A stretch of 64,000 nucleotides of DNA from Melanocharis versteri (GCA_013397845.1 VZTG01001555.1:498787-562786), one strand, 5' to 3'; counted from the first letter of the stretch, positions 27,102 through 41,000 are shown. Made by a program: numbers and translations. The notes: generated by a model not told the origin, from the sequence alone.

Positions 27102-28471
27102 ACGGTGACCTTGGACTGCACATAGATTTGGCAAGAGCTAAAATGATGGGAAGATGTGGAGCCCTGGCCACACAACAGGTGATAAAACCAGGAAGGAGGT
27201 TCTGCAGGAGGCAGTATGAAAGAGCTGCATGTTGGATGCAGGCTGATGACAATGGTGTGGAGACCCTAGAGAGGAAAAAGTCAACTCTTCCCAGTGAGGA
27301 ACTTTTGTCTTTGTCAAGGTGACTTTGGACTGGCTTGCAGGATGGGATTCTCTGCATGTGTGTTGCTGTTACCTGCATGACTAAGCCTCTTTAGAACTAG
27401 GACCGTGGGTGTGTTTTGCTGGTACTTAAACAACAGTCTCATCACATCAGGTCTCCCTTCCCCTTTTCTGAGTCTCCCTGTAGCAACATGGAAATGGTTG
27501 AGATGTAGACATTTACGTTGCTATCTGAGATCCAGTGCAAGTGAGTAGGAAAGCGTCCTCTTGGGGTCTGAAAAGTTAAGACCTGTTCAGAATGAATGAC
27601 CAGATGTATTCCACAAATCTATTTTTTATTTTTTTGGTGGAAATACCCTTAGAGAAGTGGAGGATATGATAGACATTGTTAAATAGGAGTCTCTTACATC
27701 ACAGGCAATTTTTCTAAGATAGATTTGAAGAAAAGTGGATGCCTGTTCTTCAGTTAAGCAGATGGTTTTTCTTCAAATAGATAACTAAACCCAAAAAAAA
27801 TACAAAAAGTTGGACATGCCATTCACAGTTGGAGAATGGATAATTAAGTGCTACTGTGCATTTGGACTAGAATGTTTTATCAGAGTATCTTTGCATCATT
27901 GTCAAGTGACAGCTAAAGGATCCCACAGTCACTTTTTAACTTGCCTTTGAATGTTGCTCACTTACTCTGTAAAGCACCTGTGTACTTGTCACTTCAGACA
28001 TTTGAGACATTTCATTCCAGCTAAGAAGTTAGTTCTCTGGAATCAGTTCGTAAATTACTGCTTTGAGAGAAGAGCTAATATCTCTGATAGCAAGTAATAA
28101 AAGTGGAACATTTATCTGCAAGTTATCCTCTGATGATTGCAGGATTTTGGTGCATTTAAGGATAGCTGTTATGTGTCCTATTTGGAGTGGCTAAGAAAAT
28201 TCACAACTGCAAATGCCTGAAGTAGATTTCAGAACTTAATGTTCTTAGCAGAAGAAAATATGGGTTTGAATAACGAAAAATGGTGTTCCAAAACCTCTAC
28301 CTTATATTGCACAGAAAAGCAATATCTCCTTGCTCTGTGGAAAGTAGCTTGAACATCACACCAGGGTGCCCCATTCCACATTTAACTTGCAGCATTCAGC
28401 AGTGAAGTGAGAAAAATCTTATTATAAATGGGAAAAAAAAAAAGGTTAAACTGTTTTTCTCAGTGTCCTGT

Positions 28472-28477
28472 AATAAA
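28472..28477 (+). terminator. GPR83: GPR83 distal polyadenylation signal AATAAA (candidate)
   Basis: AATAAA is followed within 40 bases by a G/T-rich stretch (gccttgtgcagggttttc), as expected for a cleavage site. This implies a 1.4 kb 3' UTR. An upstream AATAAA at 28096-28101 is an alternative, shorter end. Confidence 0.5.
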
Positions 28478-28764
28478 CTTACAGTTCTGAAATAATTTTA
28501 AGCCTTGTGCAGGGTTTTCACACCTCAACATTTAAAGAGTCTGAAATATCTACCACTCCTTGCAGCTAACCTGCCCTTGCACAAGCGGTTATCAGCCTCT
28601 CACTGTGAATCCAGTGCTATTTTACTGCCCTTTATCAAGGCCCCTGGAGTCAGAGTATTTTGTATCACTGATCTGCAGAGTCAAACCTTTCCTCCTGTCT
28701 TTTTTGACCCCTTACACCAAGACCCATTTCCTCCCTCAACACTTGCAATACGTCAGCCTTAATT

Positions 28765-28812
28765 GTTCAGGGAGTTGGACTGGATGCTCATTGTAGGTCC
28801 CTTCCAAATGAG
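28765..28812 (+). mobile_element. CR1 LINE 3' end fragment
   Basis: The phrases ggagttggactggatgctc and taggtcccttccaa are the CR1 3' tail in sense orientation. The element runs directly into a pentanucleotide array in place of the usual short terminal repeat. Confidence 0.75.
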
Positions 28813-28879
28813 CTATTCTATTCTATTCTATTCTATTCTATTCTATTCTATTCTATTCTATTCTATTCTATTCTATTCT
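28813..28879. repeat. (CTATT)n microsatellite, about 13 units
   Basis: A perfect 67-base array of CTATT. It begins exactly at the CR1 3' end, whose natural tail is an ATTCTATG-type repeat. This suggests the array grew out of that tail. The unit is likely to vary in length among individuals. Confidence 0.95.
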
Positions 28880-30939
28880 CCCAATTGTGCAGAGCTTGTG
28901 AACCATGCTCCCCATTCCAGTGGCAGCAGCAAATATTTTCTAGCAAATAAATCTCTGAGAATGCTGAGTACCTCAGTGAGATGTTCTTTCTGAAGCTGAA
29001 GGAAACACCTTAAGATTCACCATTTTTGAGTGCAGCTGTCATTCTGCTACATCTGTAGAACATTGCTGTAACTCCAGTAGACAAAATCCTCACTCAAATG
29101 CCCCTGGTGGGTCTGAGCAGGGCTCCTGCAGTTACAGCTCTGGATCCTGCGCCCCTGCACTGGGTGGCAAACCTTTCTCCTCCAGGCTCTGCTCAATGCT
29201 GAATCTGGGCACAAGGAGGGGATGCCAGAAGTTGAGGGTGTTTGATTTAATTAAAAGGAGCAGGAGGGATGGACTGGATAAAAGGAAAAGAAGAGACAGA
29301 TTGGACAGTGAACTTTAGGAGCCTGTCCAGGGATGAACAGGTGGCTGGTGGTCGGCAGAGGTACAAGTCTCAGAGAGACTTGGACAGCATGGAAGAGGGG
29401 GACACAGTTAAAGCACTAGAAATGGTGTCCTTGGAAACTGTGTGCTACAATGTGCTTAACGTGGCACAGGGTAATTTCTAATACTTAGCTAGTTTTTCAT
29501 TTTCTTCATATCTGATTTGGGATTCTGGACAGACATTTTGCATTCACCAGTGCTGCTGAAATCAGTGGGGGGTTGTGCTCTGCGCACACAAGTGCAGTAT
29601 GATGCAAAGTACTCCAAAAATATTATGCCCTGGGCAATTTAAGTTGGGCATCTAGGTTTCATTGGTATTTTTTCATTCTACTCCATCTCTCTTGCAGACC
29701 AGAGAGTTCTTTTAAAATGCTAATAAAGCCATTGGTGCATAAACTGCATTCAGATGCCATTTTGGTGGGTGTGAAGGGAGGATCTGAGTGTTGATGAAAT
29801 GAGACACAACGTGTACAGGGAGGAGATTATCTTTAATTTTCCATCTGCTGTGTGTTTGCTTGCTGTAGCTGGAGTTTTTGCTATCTTTTGAATTTGGGAG
29901 TTGTTGCACCAGGCACTGAACAGCTGTTCATTGCAGGAGATCTGCATAGCCCAAGAACAGGTGTTTTGTGGGAAAATGAGCTGCATTTAGAGAATACAAT
30001 AGCTGGCACATGAATAAAGGAACTCAATTAGGGTTACAAAGGTAAAGTTAATGCTGGAATCCCCAAAACTTTGAGTGGTTGGCTCTACAACATCTATGGT
30101 TTAGTGTGTTTTGGGTTTTTCTCCTCAAAAGTGAATTTTATTTGTGTTGACAATACTGCTTTCTGATTTTTCTGTTTCCTCGAAAAATATCGTAACAGGC
30201 CTAAGAAAATTAACTTGCAAGTTCTAGGAATTCATGAATATTAATTCTCAGTTTCTAAAAACATTCCTAGTGTTTTATTCATTTTCTCTGTGTAGAATTA
30301 TGCAGAGACCTTGCAAGGGAACAAAGACAGTGCCATGATGTATTTTGCAGCTTGTGCTATTCTGAATAGTGCTCAGGGAGAAACAAATCCTTGAAACCGC
30401 ATCTTGCTTTTACACATAAAAGGAGGACAATTCTTCGAAGCACGCTGAGATCACGCAAGGAAAAGATGACAGAGTTTTCCTGCACAGAAGAAAGGAACCT
30501 CAGCTTTGGTTGGTGTTGTTTCTGACTGCAGGGCAGCCCACCTCTTCTCCTGTCAGTGTGGGATGAATTTCTCCTCTCAGCTGATGGAGATGAGAAGGCA
30601 GCTGCTTAAAATACAGCAATGTCCTGTAACTTCAGGAGTGGTAATTCCATTGTCTCTCTGGCATTTTCAAAGGATATCAGACACCATCTCCAAGCTATCT
30701 TTATTTACTTCCACTTTTCTTATGGAAAAAGTGCTGGGAGATTCCAGAGACTTCAAAATCACCATTTCTGAGAAGCATAAACCTCTGATTTCTTTAATGA
30801 ATATATTAACTAGCCACCACTAGCTGTTACAAACATGGTTTTATCTCTGGAGCTGAAAGCCCTTAACAAAGGTTGATACGATGGTCTATGTTTTGATACC
30901 ACAAAGGGAGAGAAATTACTGACCTCCATTATCCTGAGG

Positions 30940-31305
30940 TCATTTGGTTTCTTCAGCTGAAAGAAGGGAGACCTCATAGTGGTCTACAGCTTCCTCATGA
31001 GGGGAAGAGGAGGGGTAGCCGCTGATCTCTTCTCTCTGGTGACCAGTGACAGGACACGAGGGAATGGCCTGAAGCTGAGTCTGGGGAGGTTTAGGCTGGA
31101 TATCAGGAAAAGGTTCTTCACACAGAGGGGGGGTGGGCACTGGCACCCCAGGAAAGTGGTCACAGCACCAGCCTGACAGAGTTCAAGAAGCATTTGGACA
31201 ATGCTCTCAGCCACATGGTGTGAGTCTTGGGGTGTTCTGTGCAGGGCCAGAATGATCCTGATGGGTCCCTTCCAACTCAGGATATCTTATGAATATTCTA
31301 TTATG
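30940..31305 (+). mobile_element. CR1 LINE 3' fragment
   Basis: A sense CR1 3' part: ggagacctcatagtggtc, gacaggacacgagggaatgg, ggtttaggctggatatcagg, acaatgctctcagccacatg, and a tail gggtcccttccaactcagga ending in a short TATTCTAT repeat. It is 5'-truncated, as most CR1 copies are. Confidence 0.85.
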
Positions 31306-34300
31306 GGGAGTCTTAAATATTTGCATATTGAATGTGAAACTTCAAGATGTATTTTGATGCAGTTTGGGTAGACCATAATTAAAACAGTCTGGCTATGAAC
31401 TGTATAGAAGTCATTAACAGATCACTCTACAAGACCATGACATCATTGCCAGCTACAGATTTGTCTGCTTGTTCCAAATTTCAGGCTACATTTGTGCACT
31501 TAAGTTACTGAGTAGGGAGCTTATGCTGGGCCCAGCAATTGCTGGATGAAGCTGTACAGTTCTTGGATGTGAACAGATACGCTAACACAGCACTGAGCCA
31601 TGACCCGTGCGGGCACTTCGTTGTTTCAAGAGCTCCAGGGATGTCTTAGTCCTCCAAGTAGACTGACCTAGAAACTGCATGTGGACACACAGAGAGAGCT
31701 TTGGAATAGCGGTTTCCCAGGAGACTGAGAATAACTACAATTCACATCTGCCTTCTTCATAAAGCCCTTGAGCGCTGGTGAGAGAGCGCAGCCAGCTCCC
31801 TGCTGACGCAGTCTGCCAGCCTTGTGTCGAAGCCAGCGGGCTGTGAGCACTGTGCACCTGCGAAGGCACCTGCACCACCTGACAGCTCTCAGAGCCTTGG
31901 CTGGGAGTGCTGTGCCTTCCCACGGCCTCGGTGGCCAGTGCTGGTGGCTGGTGGCTTGCTCTCTTACTCCTGATCTTCCTTGTGGCACCAAAGGGGAATG
32001 AGGACGGGATCCTCTTCTGCTCTCCCCATCCTGCACAGCCCAACAGAAGGGCAGCCCCTGCTCCTTCCTGGGGGTGCCACAGTGGGCTTGGGAGAAGGTT
32101 TAGATTGGCGTTAAAGAAACAGGGAAATTCTTTGGCCCATCCTTTCTTCTTCTGGGTACAATGTCCCCCACAGCCTGTCCTCTGGCTTGCAAGTTTGAAG
32201 GGATTTCTGAGTCATGGTGAGGTGAAACTTCCCACCTCTTGCCTTAGGCTCAAAGCCATTTAATGATAGATAGAGAGGCAGAGGTGAATCCAGTCTTCAT
32301 CACAATGGCCCAACCAGGAAAAAAATTGCCTTTATCTACAAAACAAATCAGCGCCTCCTGGCCAACTGCTATAGTTTACAAACTCAGCGTGGCATTCTAT
32401 GGTATGGAATGCCCCTTTGGCCAGTTTGGGTAAGCTGTCCAGGCCATACTTCCTCCCAGCTCCTTGTGCACTGGCTCTTTGGCAGAGCTTGGGAAACTGG
32501 AAAGTCCTTGGCTTAGGGTAAGCACGGATCAGCAACAACCAAAACATCAGTGTGTTATTGATATTATTTTCATGCTGAGTCCAAAACACAGCACTGTGCC
32601 AGCTACTAAGAAAAAAGTAACTGTATCCCAGACAAAACCAGGACATCAATTAAATAACTGAAGGTCTAACAAATGATTCCTGGCTCTAAGGTGTCAGCTC
32701 ACTTATTTCCACAACATGTAGGGTTAGGTCCATCCAGAGCAGACCAGATATGTGGTGGTACATGGTGCTCGACTCTTAGCCCCTAACGTCACAGGGATAT
32801 GAGGATTTTAAGACATAATTACATTTTTGTAGGCTTCTTTCCAGTTAAAAACACTATGATGTGATAAGTCTGTCAGAGGTCACCAGTTTTTAATAATATG
32901 AAGCTAAGGACATGTATCAGATGTTCTAAAAGCATGTCATCAGCCTCTGAAAGTACAAAATTTGGTGGGATGTGTTGGAGGGACATGTAGGGTGGTGATA
33001 ACCACATTGTTATGGTCTAATCCCTAGTGATTTTTGGAAGTTGCTCTAGGAGCGAATTATTTGCCCAGAATTTGTCTTGAAGAAGTCCTGAGACAGGGCT
33101 CAGGAATGATCTGACACTTGAACAAGGAGGACAGCAAGGATCAAACCCTTGAGCTGGGTCCCTGGCATTCCTGTTCGGCAGCGCAAACACATTCCAACAC
33201 AAGCAGACAGTAGCCCTAGCCTCTGTTTCTCATTCTGCAGCTCAGATTCCCAGCACAGGGGCATTGTTCTTAGCTGTGCAGCAGCACTTATTTCTCTCAT
33301 CCCAATTTAGCTCAGATAAGAGGGGAAAAGCAAACCCCCCAATTCTTTTGTTGCTGATTGAGAGATTTCACTGCTGTTGGTTTAGGTACATGCAGTTTGT
33401 AAGTGTGCAAGAGCTAAAGCAATTCAAAGGTAGCACACGCAGAGTGAGCCCAGGCTGTTTTCATCCCTGGACTGCTTACCCATTCAAACGCCTTCAAAGG
33501 CACCTAGCACTTCCCCTGGACTCTGTGGGGAAGCGAGAATCTGACTTAAGGGGACTAACTCAGCAGCCCCCGGGTTGGGTGGCAGTTCATTTGAAGGCTG
33601 GGAATTTTGTTTGCATGAAGGTGTTGGTTTAATCTCAATGATTAGAAAAAGTTTGTGGTGACTCACATCAAAGAATCTGAAGAAACAAAAGAGAGGATGC
33701 AAGTTTCACTACCTAAAAAGATTAAATAGCGTTATAGTGTGAGTTGTTGCAGTCCTTCAGGGGAGGGTTGATAACATGACATAAACCAAATAGATGTTTG
33801 AATATTTAATGATATAAAGCCATAATAGTTTCATTACATTGTGTCACTTCAGAAATATACTTAGGAGTGATTACTTTTTATCATTACACTAGTAATTTAG
33901 TATATTAAGTCAAATATTCCATTATGAGGAAAGCACTCTTAGGGAGCTTCTGGCCATGCAGCCTGCATGACAGAAACACACAAACTGCCCCTAATGTACA
34001 GCTACATTTTGATTTCTGCCACTCTCATGTGGCCTGTGCAAAGTGGTGCTCAAAGAAAAGATTTCTAGAAAAGTTTATTCCAATGGCACAGCTTTGATTC
34101 TTCCCCCCTTCCGTGACAGACTCACCTGTGCCTTTACTGAACCAGGCCACTGACTTGGCCACCAGGACACAATCTGTTATTTGTCTTTCAGCAGCATTTT
34201 ATTCAACCAGCAGCTCCTTTTTTCTGTGAATGAGGGGTTTTGCAAACATAGGTGTGCAGGAAGACAGCGTGCCAGACTCTGTGCAGTGCTGTTCCATGAG

Positions 34301-34458
34301 CTGTTGGATGCAACATGGAGGCAATCCAAAAATCCAACCAGTATCCAGCATCATAAAACCAGCTTACACTTCTGAACGGAAACTCAGTGAAGAGTAATGA
34401 ATTACAAGCTTCCTATGGGCTGCGCGCACTGCAGAGGAAATCCAGATGATACAGGTGT

Positions 34459-34486
34459 GATTAGATTAGATTAGGTCAGATTAGAT
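34459..34486. repeat. (GATTA)n short repeat
   Basis: Five imperfect GATTA units, one of them interrupted by GGTC. Minor simple sequence. Confidence 0.75.
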
Positions 34487-35656
34487 AACTAATTAGTCTC
34501 TAGGCCACAATAGTTTAACTTCGATTATTCATATCAGCCACAGGATATTCTTTACTGAAAAAATAAAGATTTACACCAAGGGGTTTCCTTCCTCAGAAGT
34601 TTTAACTGAGACAGACAGAAGCCATCATAGACAGCAGAGTAGTGGTGGAGGAGGTGGGGGTTAAATCCTTCTTACAACCTCCATCTTCAGGAAACCACTC
34701 ATGACCCAATTTTTGTCTTCCTGTTCACAAAGGGCAGTCAGGACATCCTTTGTTAATGGAGTTTTAGGCTTAGGCACTAAACTAGTAATCAAAGCTGCTA
34801 CTAAAACATCCACTGTTCCCAGTAAGGAAAAAAAAAGGATATAAAATATATTATTTATTCTAAAAGTGACTGACAACACCCAGAGGCAGAAAAACAGCAG
34901 GGTACAGCTGCTTTTAGAGGCACACCATCTGCTACTGGAATAAACATTTTTACTTGCTCTCTGCAGTTTAAATCACAAGTTTTAAATCTCACAAGAACCA
35001 CTGTAAGGCAAAAAGTGTGCAGAGGAGCTAGTTCAAAGTCTCCTGCATTTAGAGGGTTATTAATACCCAAGTGGTGGAGAGGGAAGGGGCAAGAAGGAAT
35101 GGCATGGACCAAACCTGAATCTTGACACTGTCATTTTACTTTCTGGAGCATTTAAAAGAGGACAGATGGATGTAGCTGTTTCTAGAAAGAGTGTAGTGAT
35201 GAAGAGGCTGAAGATGGACTTTTTTCCGTAAGGCCTAAATTGGAATTCAGCCCATCTTTTGAAAATGGCAAAGTACAGCAGGAGCAGTGCCACTAAAACG
35301 TAAGTAGAACTGAGCTGGGCAGTTCAGAAACACATCTTACAACGGGAAGATAGAACTGAAAAGTTCAAATGTGCTGAGACCGCGGCCAACTTGTAGATAG
35401 TAAATTACATAGTGGATAAGCTATTTATCATGTGCTGACATTTTCTGAACAGTTTTTAAAGGTTAAACAGATTTTGAACCAATTCATGTTGCTCTGACAA
35501 TTTTATGAGAACAAAAATTAAAAGAGCAGAATTATAACCACTGTCTGAAATGTTTTCTCAGGGTTTAGCATCAGACCACATGTATTGCACTACGGCAACA
35601 CGTGACTGTTCCTGGAACCTTCAGACGCTTATGCTGCTGTAGTTCACAAAATTGAT

Positions 35657-35696
35657 TTTATTTTAATAACCAAGAAGGATTGATAGGCATTTTATT
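35657..35696 (-). terminator. PANX1: PANX1 distal polyadenylation signals (candidate pair)
   Basis: Two AATAAA hexamers on the minus strand lie close together, at 35691-35696 and 35657-35662. They would end a 2.3 kb PANX1 3' UTR. Nearer candidates on the same strand are at 37703-37708 and 37232-37237. Only transcript ends can decide which are used. Confidence 0.4.
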
Positions 35697-37949
35697 AAAC
35701 ACTTTAGAAGACAACAACAGATTCACTGCAGCAAGTAATTTTTAAATACAAAAGGGGAATTAGTAAAAAGTTAGGTATATATCCAACATGAAACATGAAC
35801 ATGTGGCTTTCAGGAGCTTTGAATTTTAAAGACGGAGAACTCTACTTACATCAAACAGTTCAAACACATCCACATCACAAAATCTTAGTATTGCACTATA
35901 GCTCCTTGTCCAACACACAACGCAAAATGTGCACCTGCACTACCTACATATAAAGCACCATCAGCAAAACATCAGCATAGCCAGACAGAATCTAGGACAG
36001 GTCAGAGGGATCGTAGGCTTGGTGGCAGAAGTATGGCAGTAGAATTCAGCAGTTTGGACCACCAGTGTCCAACATAAGCCCTGTTTTGTGCTGGTAATGC
36101 AAAAGACATTAAGATTGCAGCAGTGCTGCTGTCCTGTGCAGAGGTAGGATAAAACTATGGTTTTAAAGAACTCTTTTAAAATAAGGCTTGTCTTAGCTGG
36201 AAGTCATAAAAAATCTGAAGAGTTCTTGTAATACGAGCCCTAAGTGTAGCACAGCAGCACTTTCAGATCCACTTGTTCAACAGCAGCTGCCGGATTCAAG
36301 TAGGCGCACAATCTCTGAACTGCTGCAGCACACAGAGTTCTGTGCAAAACTGGTAACACCGACCACTCCTGTTTGCCCCTCGTCCACAGCCATGTGGAGA
36401 ATGCTAGCAGACGAGAGCACAAAAGTGGGTGACGCAAACGAACTGGAAAATGGAAGTCCTAGGGAACTGGAAGCCCTACCTAGCTATAAAAGAAGTCCTC
36501 CTTTGTTTAAAAAGCCCTCTTGGAAGAGGTGACAGGCAAATCATTTCACTTACATGGACGATACAGAAAAATAAGTCAGTATATCACATTTGTGAAAGAT
36601 ATACACTGCCACTGCAGTGCTTCACCCCCACCAACCTCACATTACATCTAATATTTCAAGACAAAGGTAATTTTAATACTCAGTGAAGGCTGAAGTCTTG
36701 GGCAGGAAGGACAACATTAAAGCTGAATTCTACTCTCCCTGCATGGTCCCGTAACAAACCATGACAGTTTTCCAATGTACAAACGCTCCCCCTTATTTTG
36801 TCTGTTCCAATACACTTAAGCATCTTTTCTTTAATTAAAATATAGTCACAATGTGTGTGTGGGAGAACAACCTTTCATAGTATTTTCATCTACTTCACCT
36901 TGGCTGTTGGGTGCTTGGCTCCGCTGAGGCATTTGGGTGCTACTGTAATACAAGTTACTTTGTCTTCTCAAGTGTGGTTTGGAAAACAGCACAACTAATA
37001 TTGCATTTGATACCACAAACATGTTGAGAAAAATTCCACACATAAAACCATCATGAAACAACTTCGACAAACCATTACAAAAATAGAGCCAACTTCACTG
37101 ATCTTCAGTTCCAAACTCCAAGGCAGATTTGTTAGACACTAAGACCAAAACAACTGAGAGAAATTAAACCAACACTTAGCTTACACATCATTACATTTTG
37201 TAAAAAAAAGTGTTAAGAAAGACATTATTAATTTATTAATACATAGAAAATTCAAAATCCCTAATATTTACAGTACCTTCATAGCACTAAAACTGTTTGT
37301 AGTTTCTTTTCCACCAGTGTCAAGTACTCAATCCCAGACATGAATGTTGGGATGACTAACCAAGACATTTCAGGCTGAACAGAGGAACCTCTATTTTTCC
37401 CATGAAGACACAGCCAGTATCAGTGGCAGCCACCACGTGGGACAGATTAACCAGATTCACTAGACAACCCCACCCCCGCCCCTCCCTTCCAGGGCACAGA
37501 GCCCAAAGTCACCTCACTTAAACCCCAGAACTTAGACGCCCACTGCTGCAGAGCAACACTTCAGAATGCAACGTGGCCATATCTTTTTGCTGCCTGCAGG
37601 GTTATGTTTCCCATCCCTGTACAGCATGGAGCGAGCTCTGTCCAGCTGCCAGCTTCAACTGCATTCAATGCACATCACTTGTTCCTCACGACAGAACTTT
37701 TTTTTATTCTTGTTCCTCCTTGTGTGTGGTTTGATTTTTTTTAATAAATAAAGGAAGCATACAACATGCTTTTTCAGGCACATGACTCCTGATTATTATA
37801 AAACAAGAAGTCTGTAAACCAGTTTGGCCTCTGGGGAACTGTCAGGCGATTGAGAACAGCTGCATTCAAAGAGCAGCACCTTGCACTGAGCGCAGCAGAG
37901 GCAGAGGAGGAGTCTTCCCACAGAACAGGGCTCCTGCAGCTGGGAAGCA

Positions 37950-38035
37950 TCAGCATGAGGAATCTATAAGTCTTTGGCGAAGTCTCTTGTCTTCTCTCGT
38001 ATTCACACTGCCACTTGCATCACGGTCTGTCAGAA
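37950..38035 (-). CDS. PANX1: PANX1 coding exon 5 and stop
   Basis: Encodes (V)LTDRDASGSVNTREDKRL and RQRLIDSSC followed by TGA. The acceptor has a good tract, ctttcctttctcttcag. The ending matches the human C-terminus, which fixes the frame. Confidence 0.93.
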
Positions 38036-41000
38036 CTGAAGAGAAAGGAAAGCTTCAGAAGAGAAGGGGCCATCAAAGCACTCGACACCTTCTGGTGTGC
38101 AGAGGAACTGCCACCATGCCCGTGCTGCCTCCACTGTCCCCACGCCCGGCAGCAGGGTGCCCTGCACATCTCTCTCCCAGAAACAGCAGGTACCACCGGT
38201 TTGTTAACGCAGCCCCTAATCAAAACATGCCGGCACCACAAGGGACAGAGGAAAAGATGATGAGCTGTGGACGAAGCTTTGCTGATGGGTGGTGGAGCCT
38301 GCAGCTGTCCCCAGGCAGAAGGAGAGGGGCTGCACCAGCCAGAGTTGGTCATGAAAACAGCAGGGGTTTTTTTGCATTTCTGCAATGCATTTTAACAGAG
38401 CTTCAAGAGTGAGTTTGTTCTGCTCTGGACAAAAATAAGTCTTTGAAGGGTTTTTGTGAGATGAGAAGAATCTCAAAAATTCTGCTTTCAGATAAAAATG
38501 AGTCAGATTTTCTATTTTCAGCTCCTTGAGCCCAGGCCTCCACCTTAGGCTCTTATATTTTACTTCCAAACCCACCTGTCATTTCAAAAACAGACCAATT
38601 TGAGAGGAAAACTATAAGCTGTGAGAATTACTCCAAGCTGCTGCACAAGAGCTGACTGCCAAGAGGGCTTCTTCTGGTTCAAAAATAATTATGCTTGCTT
38701 GTTCTGAATTCTGCTGTTGTGTAAGTTGACTTCTCCAAATCTCAGCCTACCACAATTGCTTCACCAAAGTACAGAGAAACAGATAACCCCTGGGTACTGA
38801 TGCTTCTTTTTTATTAATTAGAGAGCATAGCTTTCTGAAGAGAAAATAGATTTATTCTTTTCCTACCTTTGAAACAGCTCTTTAACTTGCTCTCAGCATT
38901 GTGCTCACGTACTCAGGCAAGCTTCTAAATGTTTTAAAGCATCATCACTTTTGGTTTATACCTCTCCCTGGATATTTGGCTTCTCTAATTCTGCACTTGA
39001 GGAAGGAACTGGTTTCACAATTAAGATACGCCACATTTTTCAGAACAGAATCCTAGACTGTATCTTATATAAGAGTGATTGCTCAAGCTGATCATGTCTG
39101 CAGACTGATGGGATATACAGAGAACCATTGCATCAATCCAGATTGACTCGGACCTTTTTGGCAAAAATCACTTTACAGTCAGTCTTCCTTGCTCTCTCTG
39201 AAAGAGGGAACAGGAGTGTGTTCACTGGCACCAGTTCCCCTTCCCTTCTTTTGTCACTTTCCGTTCCTCTGCCAGCAGCATTTCTGAGCATCAGATTTAT
39301 TTTTACGTTCACCCAAGACTTCTGCCAAAGCCTGAATAGAAGCAGAAGCAGCAGTTACTACACTTTGGAGCTAATGTCTCAAAAAAAGTCCTGAAACCAC
39401 CAGCTTTCTCACCGGAGCTTCTTCAAGCACAATCTACTGCAGACCAACCTAAAGCTCTCCCTACTGTGCAGGGGGTCTTAAGCAGTAAAAATTCAAGCAG
39501 CTGACGCCTCTTAGTGCCAGAGCAGAGATGTCAGCAAGGACCACCAACGTAAGAGAGAGGCACTTCAGGGTTTAGCTGTGCCACTGCCTTACACCACCAC
39601 CATCTTCTGAGGTTGTAGCACCTACACAGCAGGCAACACAGCAAGGGCTAAGCAGGTCCATTATCTTATGGGATATACTAATGAGTTTTTGGTAGGAATA
39701 CACATTTAGATCAGCTTACCTTGTAACTCTGTCGCATCTTTTTCCAGCTCTTCCGTAGTTGTTTGTTCAGGCTTCTCCAACTCAGCAGTGCCAGGCTTCC
39801 CATCTATGGTATCAGTCTTAATAGTACCAAGGTTTACCAAAAGCTGCATGACATCAAACTTCTCAGAAACTGCAATGTTCTCCAGCACTTTAAGGCATTT
39901 AAATGATTTAAGCTCACTCACATTTTCCTCAAGAAAGAGGAGGTAAAGGCTTAAGTCATCAAAATGGTTTGACTTAAGTTTCAGAACATCGAAAGTTGGC
40001 AAGATTTCATACACTTTGAGAATACCTGAATTCCACCTCCATGGAACAAACATTGCATACACTACCAGGGGCATCACCAGCAGATACACTATCAGGTTAA
40101 TATAGCTGAGCACCTTGAAGACACCAACAGCAATAAGCTTGCACTGAACCACTTCTGGAACAGTTGTGTCATTCTTTAAGATCCCAGTCTTTATAGTGCA
40201 GAGAAACTCATCACTCAAAGAGGAGAGACTAATGTAGTAGCCCAGATAGAGGCATGCAATGAAAATAATTACTAGTGTGAGCAAACGACACGTAATGTAT
40301 TTAATTATTAAGCACTTGGAATTCTTTTTCGTCTTCAGGTACTGCTCCACAATTGGGTATTTAAAGTAGCTTTCAGATATTTCCCACAAACTGAAAAAGA
40401 GAGAAGAAAACACCAAATCACATAGATCAGATGCTGCAGCATTCACCTACCTCAAGTATCAACAAAACCTATCTCTAAAAGAGATACAAGATTGGAAACC
40501 TTCTTAAAATCATAGAATCACAATATGACTTGCATTAGAAGGGTTCTTTAAACATCATCTATTTCCAACCAATCCCTGTGCTCTGCTGTGGGCAGGGACA
40601 CCTTCCACTAGACCAGGTTGCCCAAAGCCCCACCTAACCTGGCCCTGAGCACTTCCAGGGATGGGGCATCCACAACTTCCCTGAACAACCTGTGCCAGCC
40701 TCACCACCCTCACAGGGGAGAATTTCTTCCTAATATCTAATCTAAACCTACTTTCTTTCAGTTTAAAGCCATTCCCCCTTGTCTTATCACTACATGCCCC
40801 TCTAAAAATTGCCTCTCCAGTTTTTTTGTATATCCCTTTTAGGTACTGGAAGGTGCTTTAAGGTCTCCCTGGACCTTTCTCTTCTCCAGGCTGATCAGCC
40901 CCAGCTTTCTCAGCCTGTATCTGTAGGAGAGGTGTTCCATCCCTCTAATCATCTTGATAATCCTCCTCTGAACCCACTCCAACATGTTCACATCCTCTTA

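Larger units (their letters stand above)
28500..35640. other. intergenic stretch between GPR83 and PANX1
   Basis: About 7 kb between two converging genes. It contains the two CR1 copies and two simple repeats listed separately. I see no exon with family resemblance. A GC-richer patch at 31,700-32,200 has overlapping open frames on both strands but no recognisable protein and no consistent splice structure. In mammals IZUMO1R sits in this interval; no folate-receptor-like exon is visible here. Confidence 0.5.

Noticed and set aside
31668..32263. Open frames in the GPR83-PANX1 interval, considered as a possible remnant gene
   Set aside because: No folate-receptor or other family motif. The frames are short, overlap on both strands and lack consistent splice sites.
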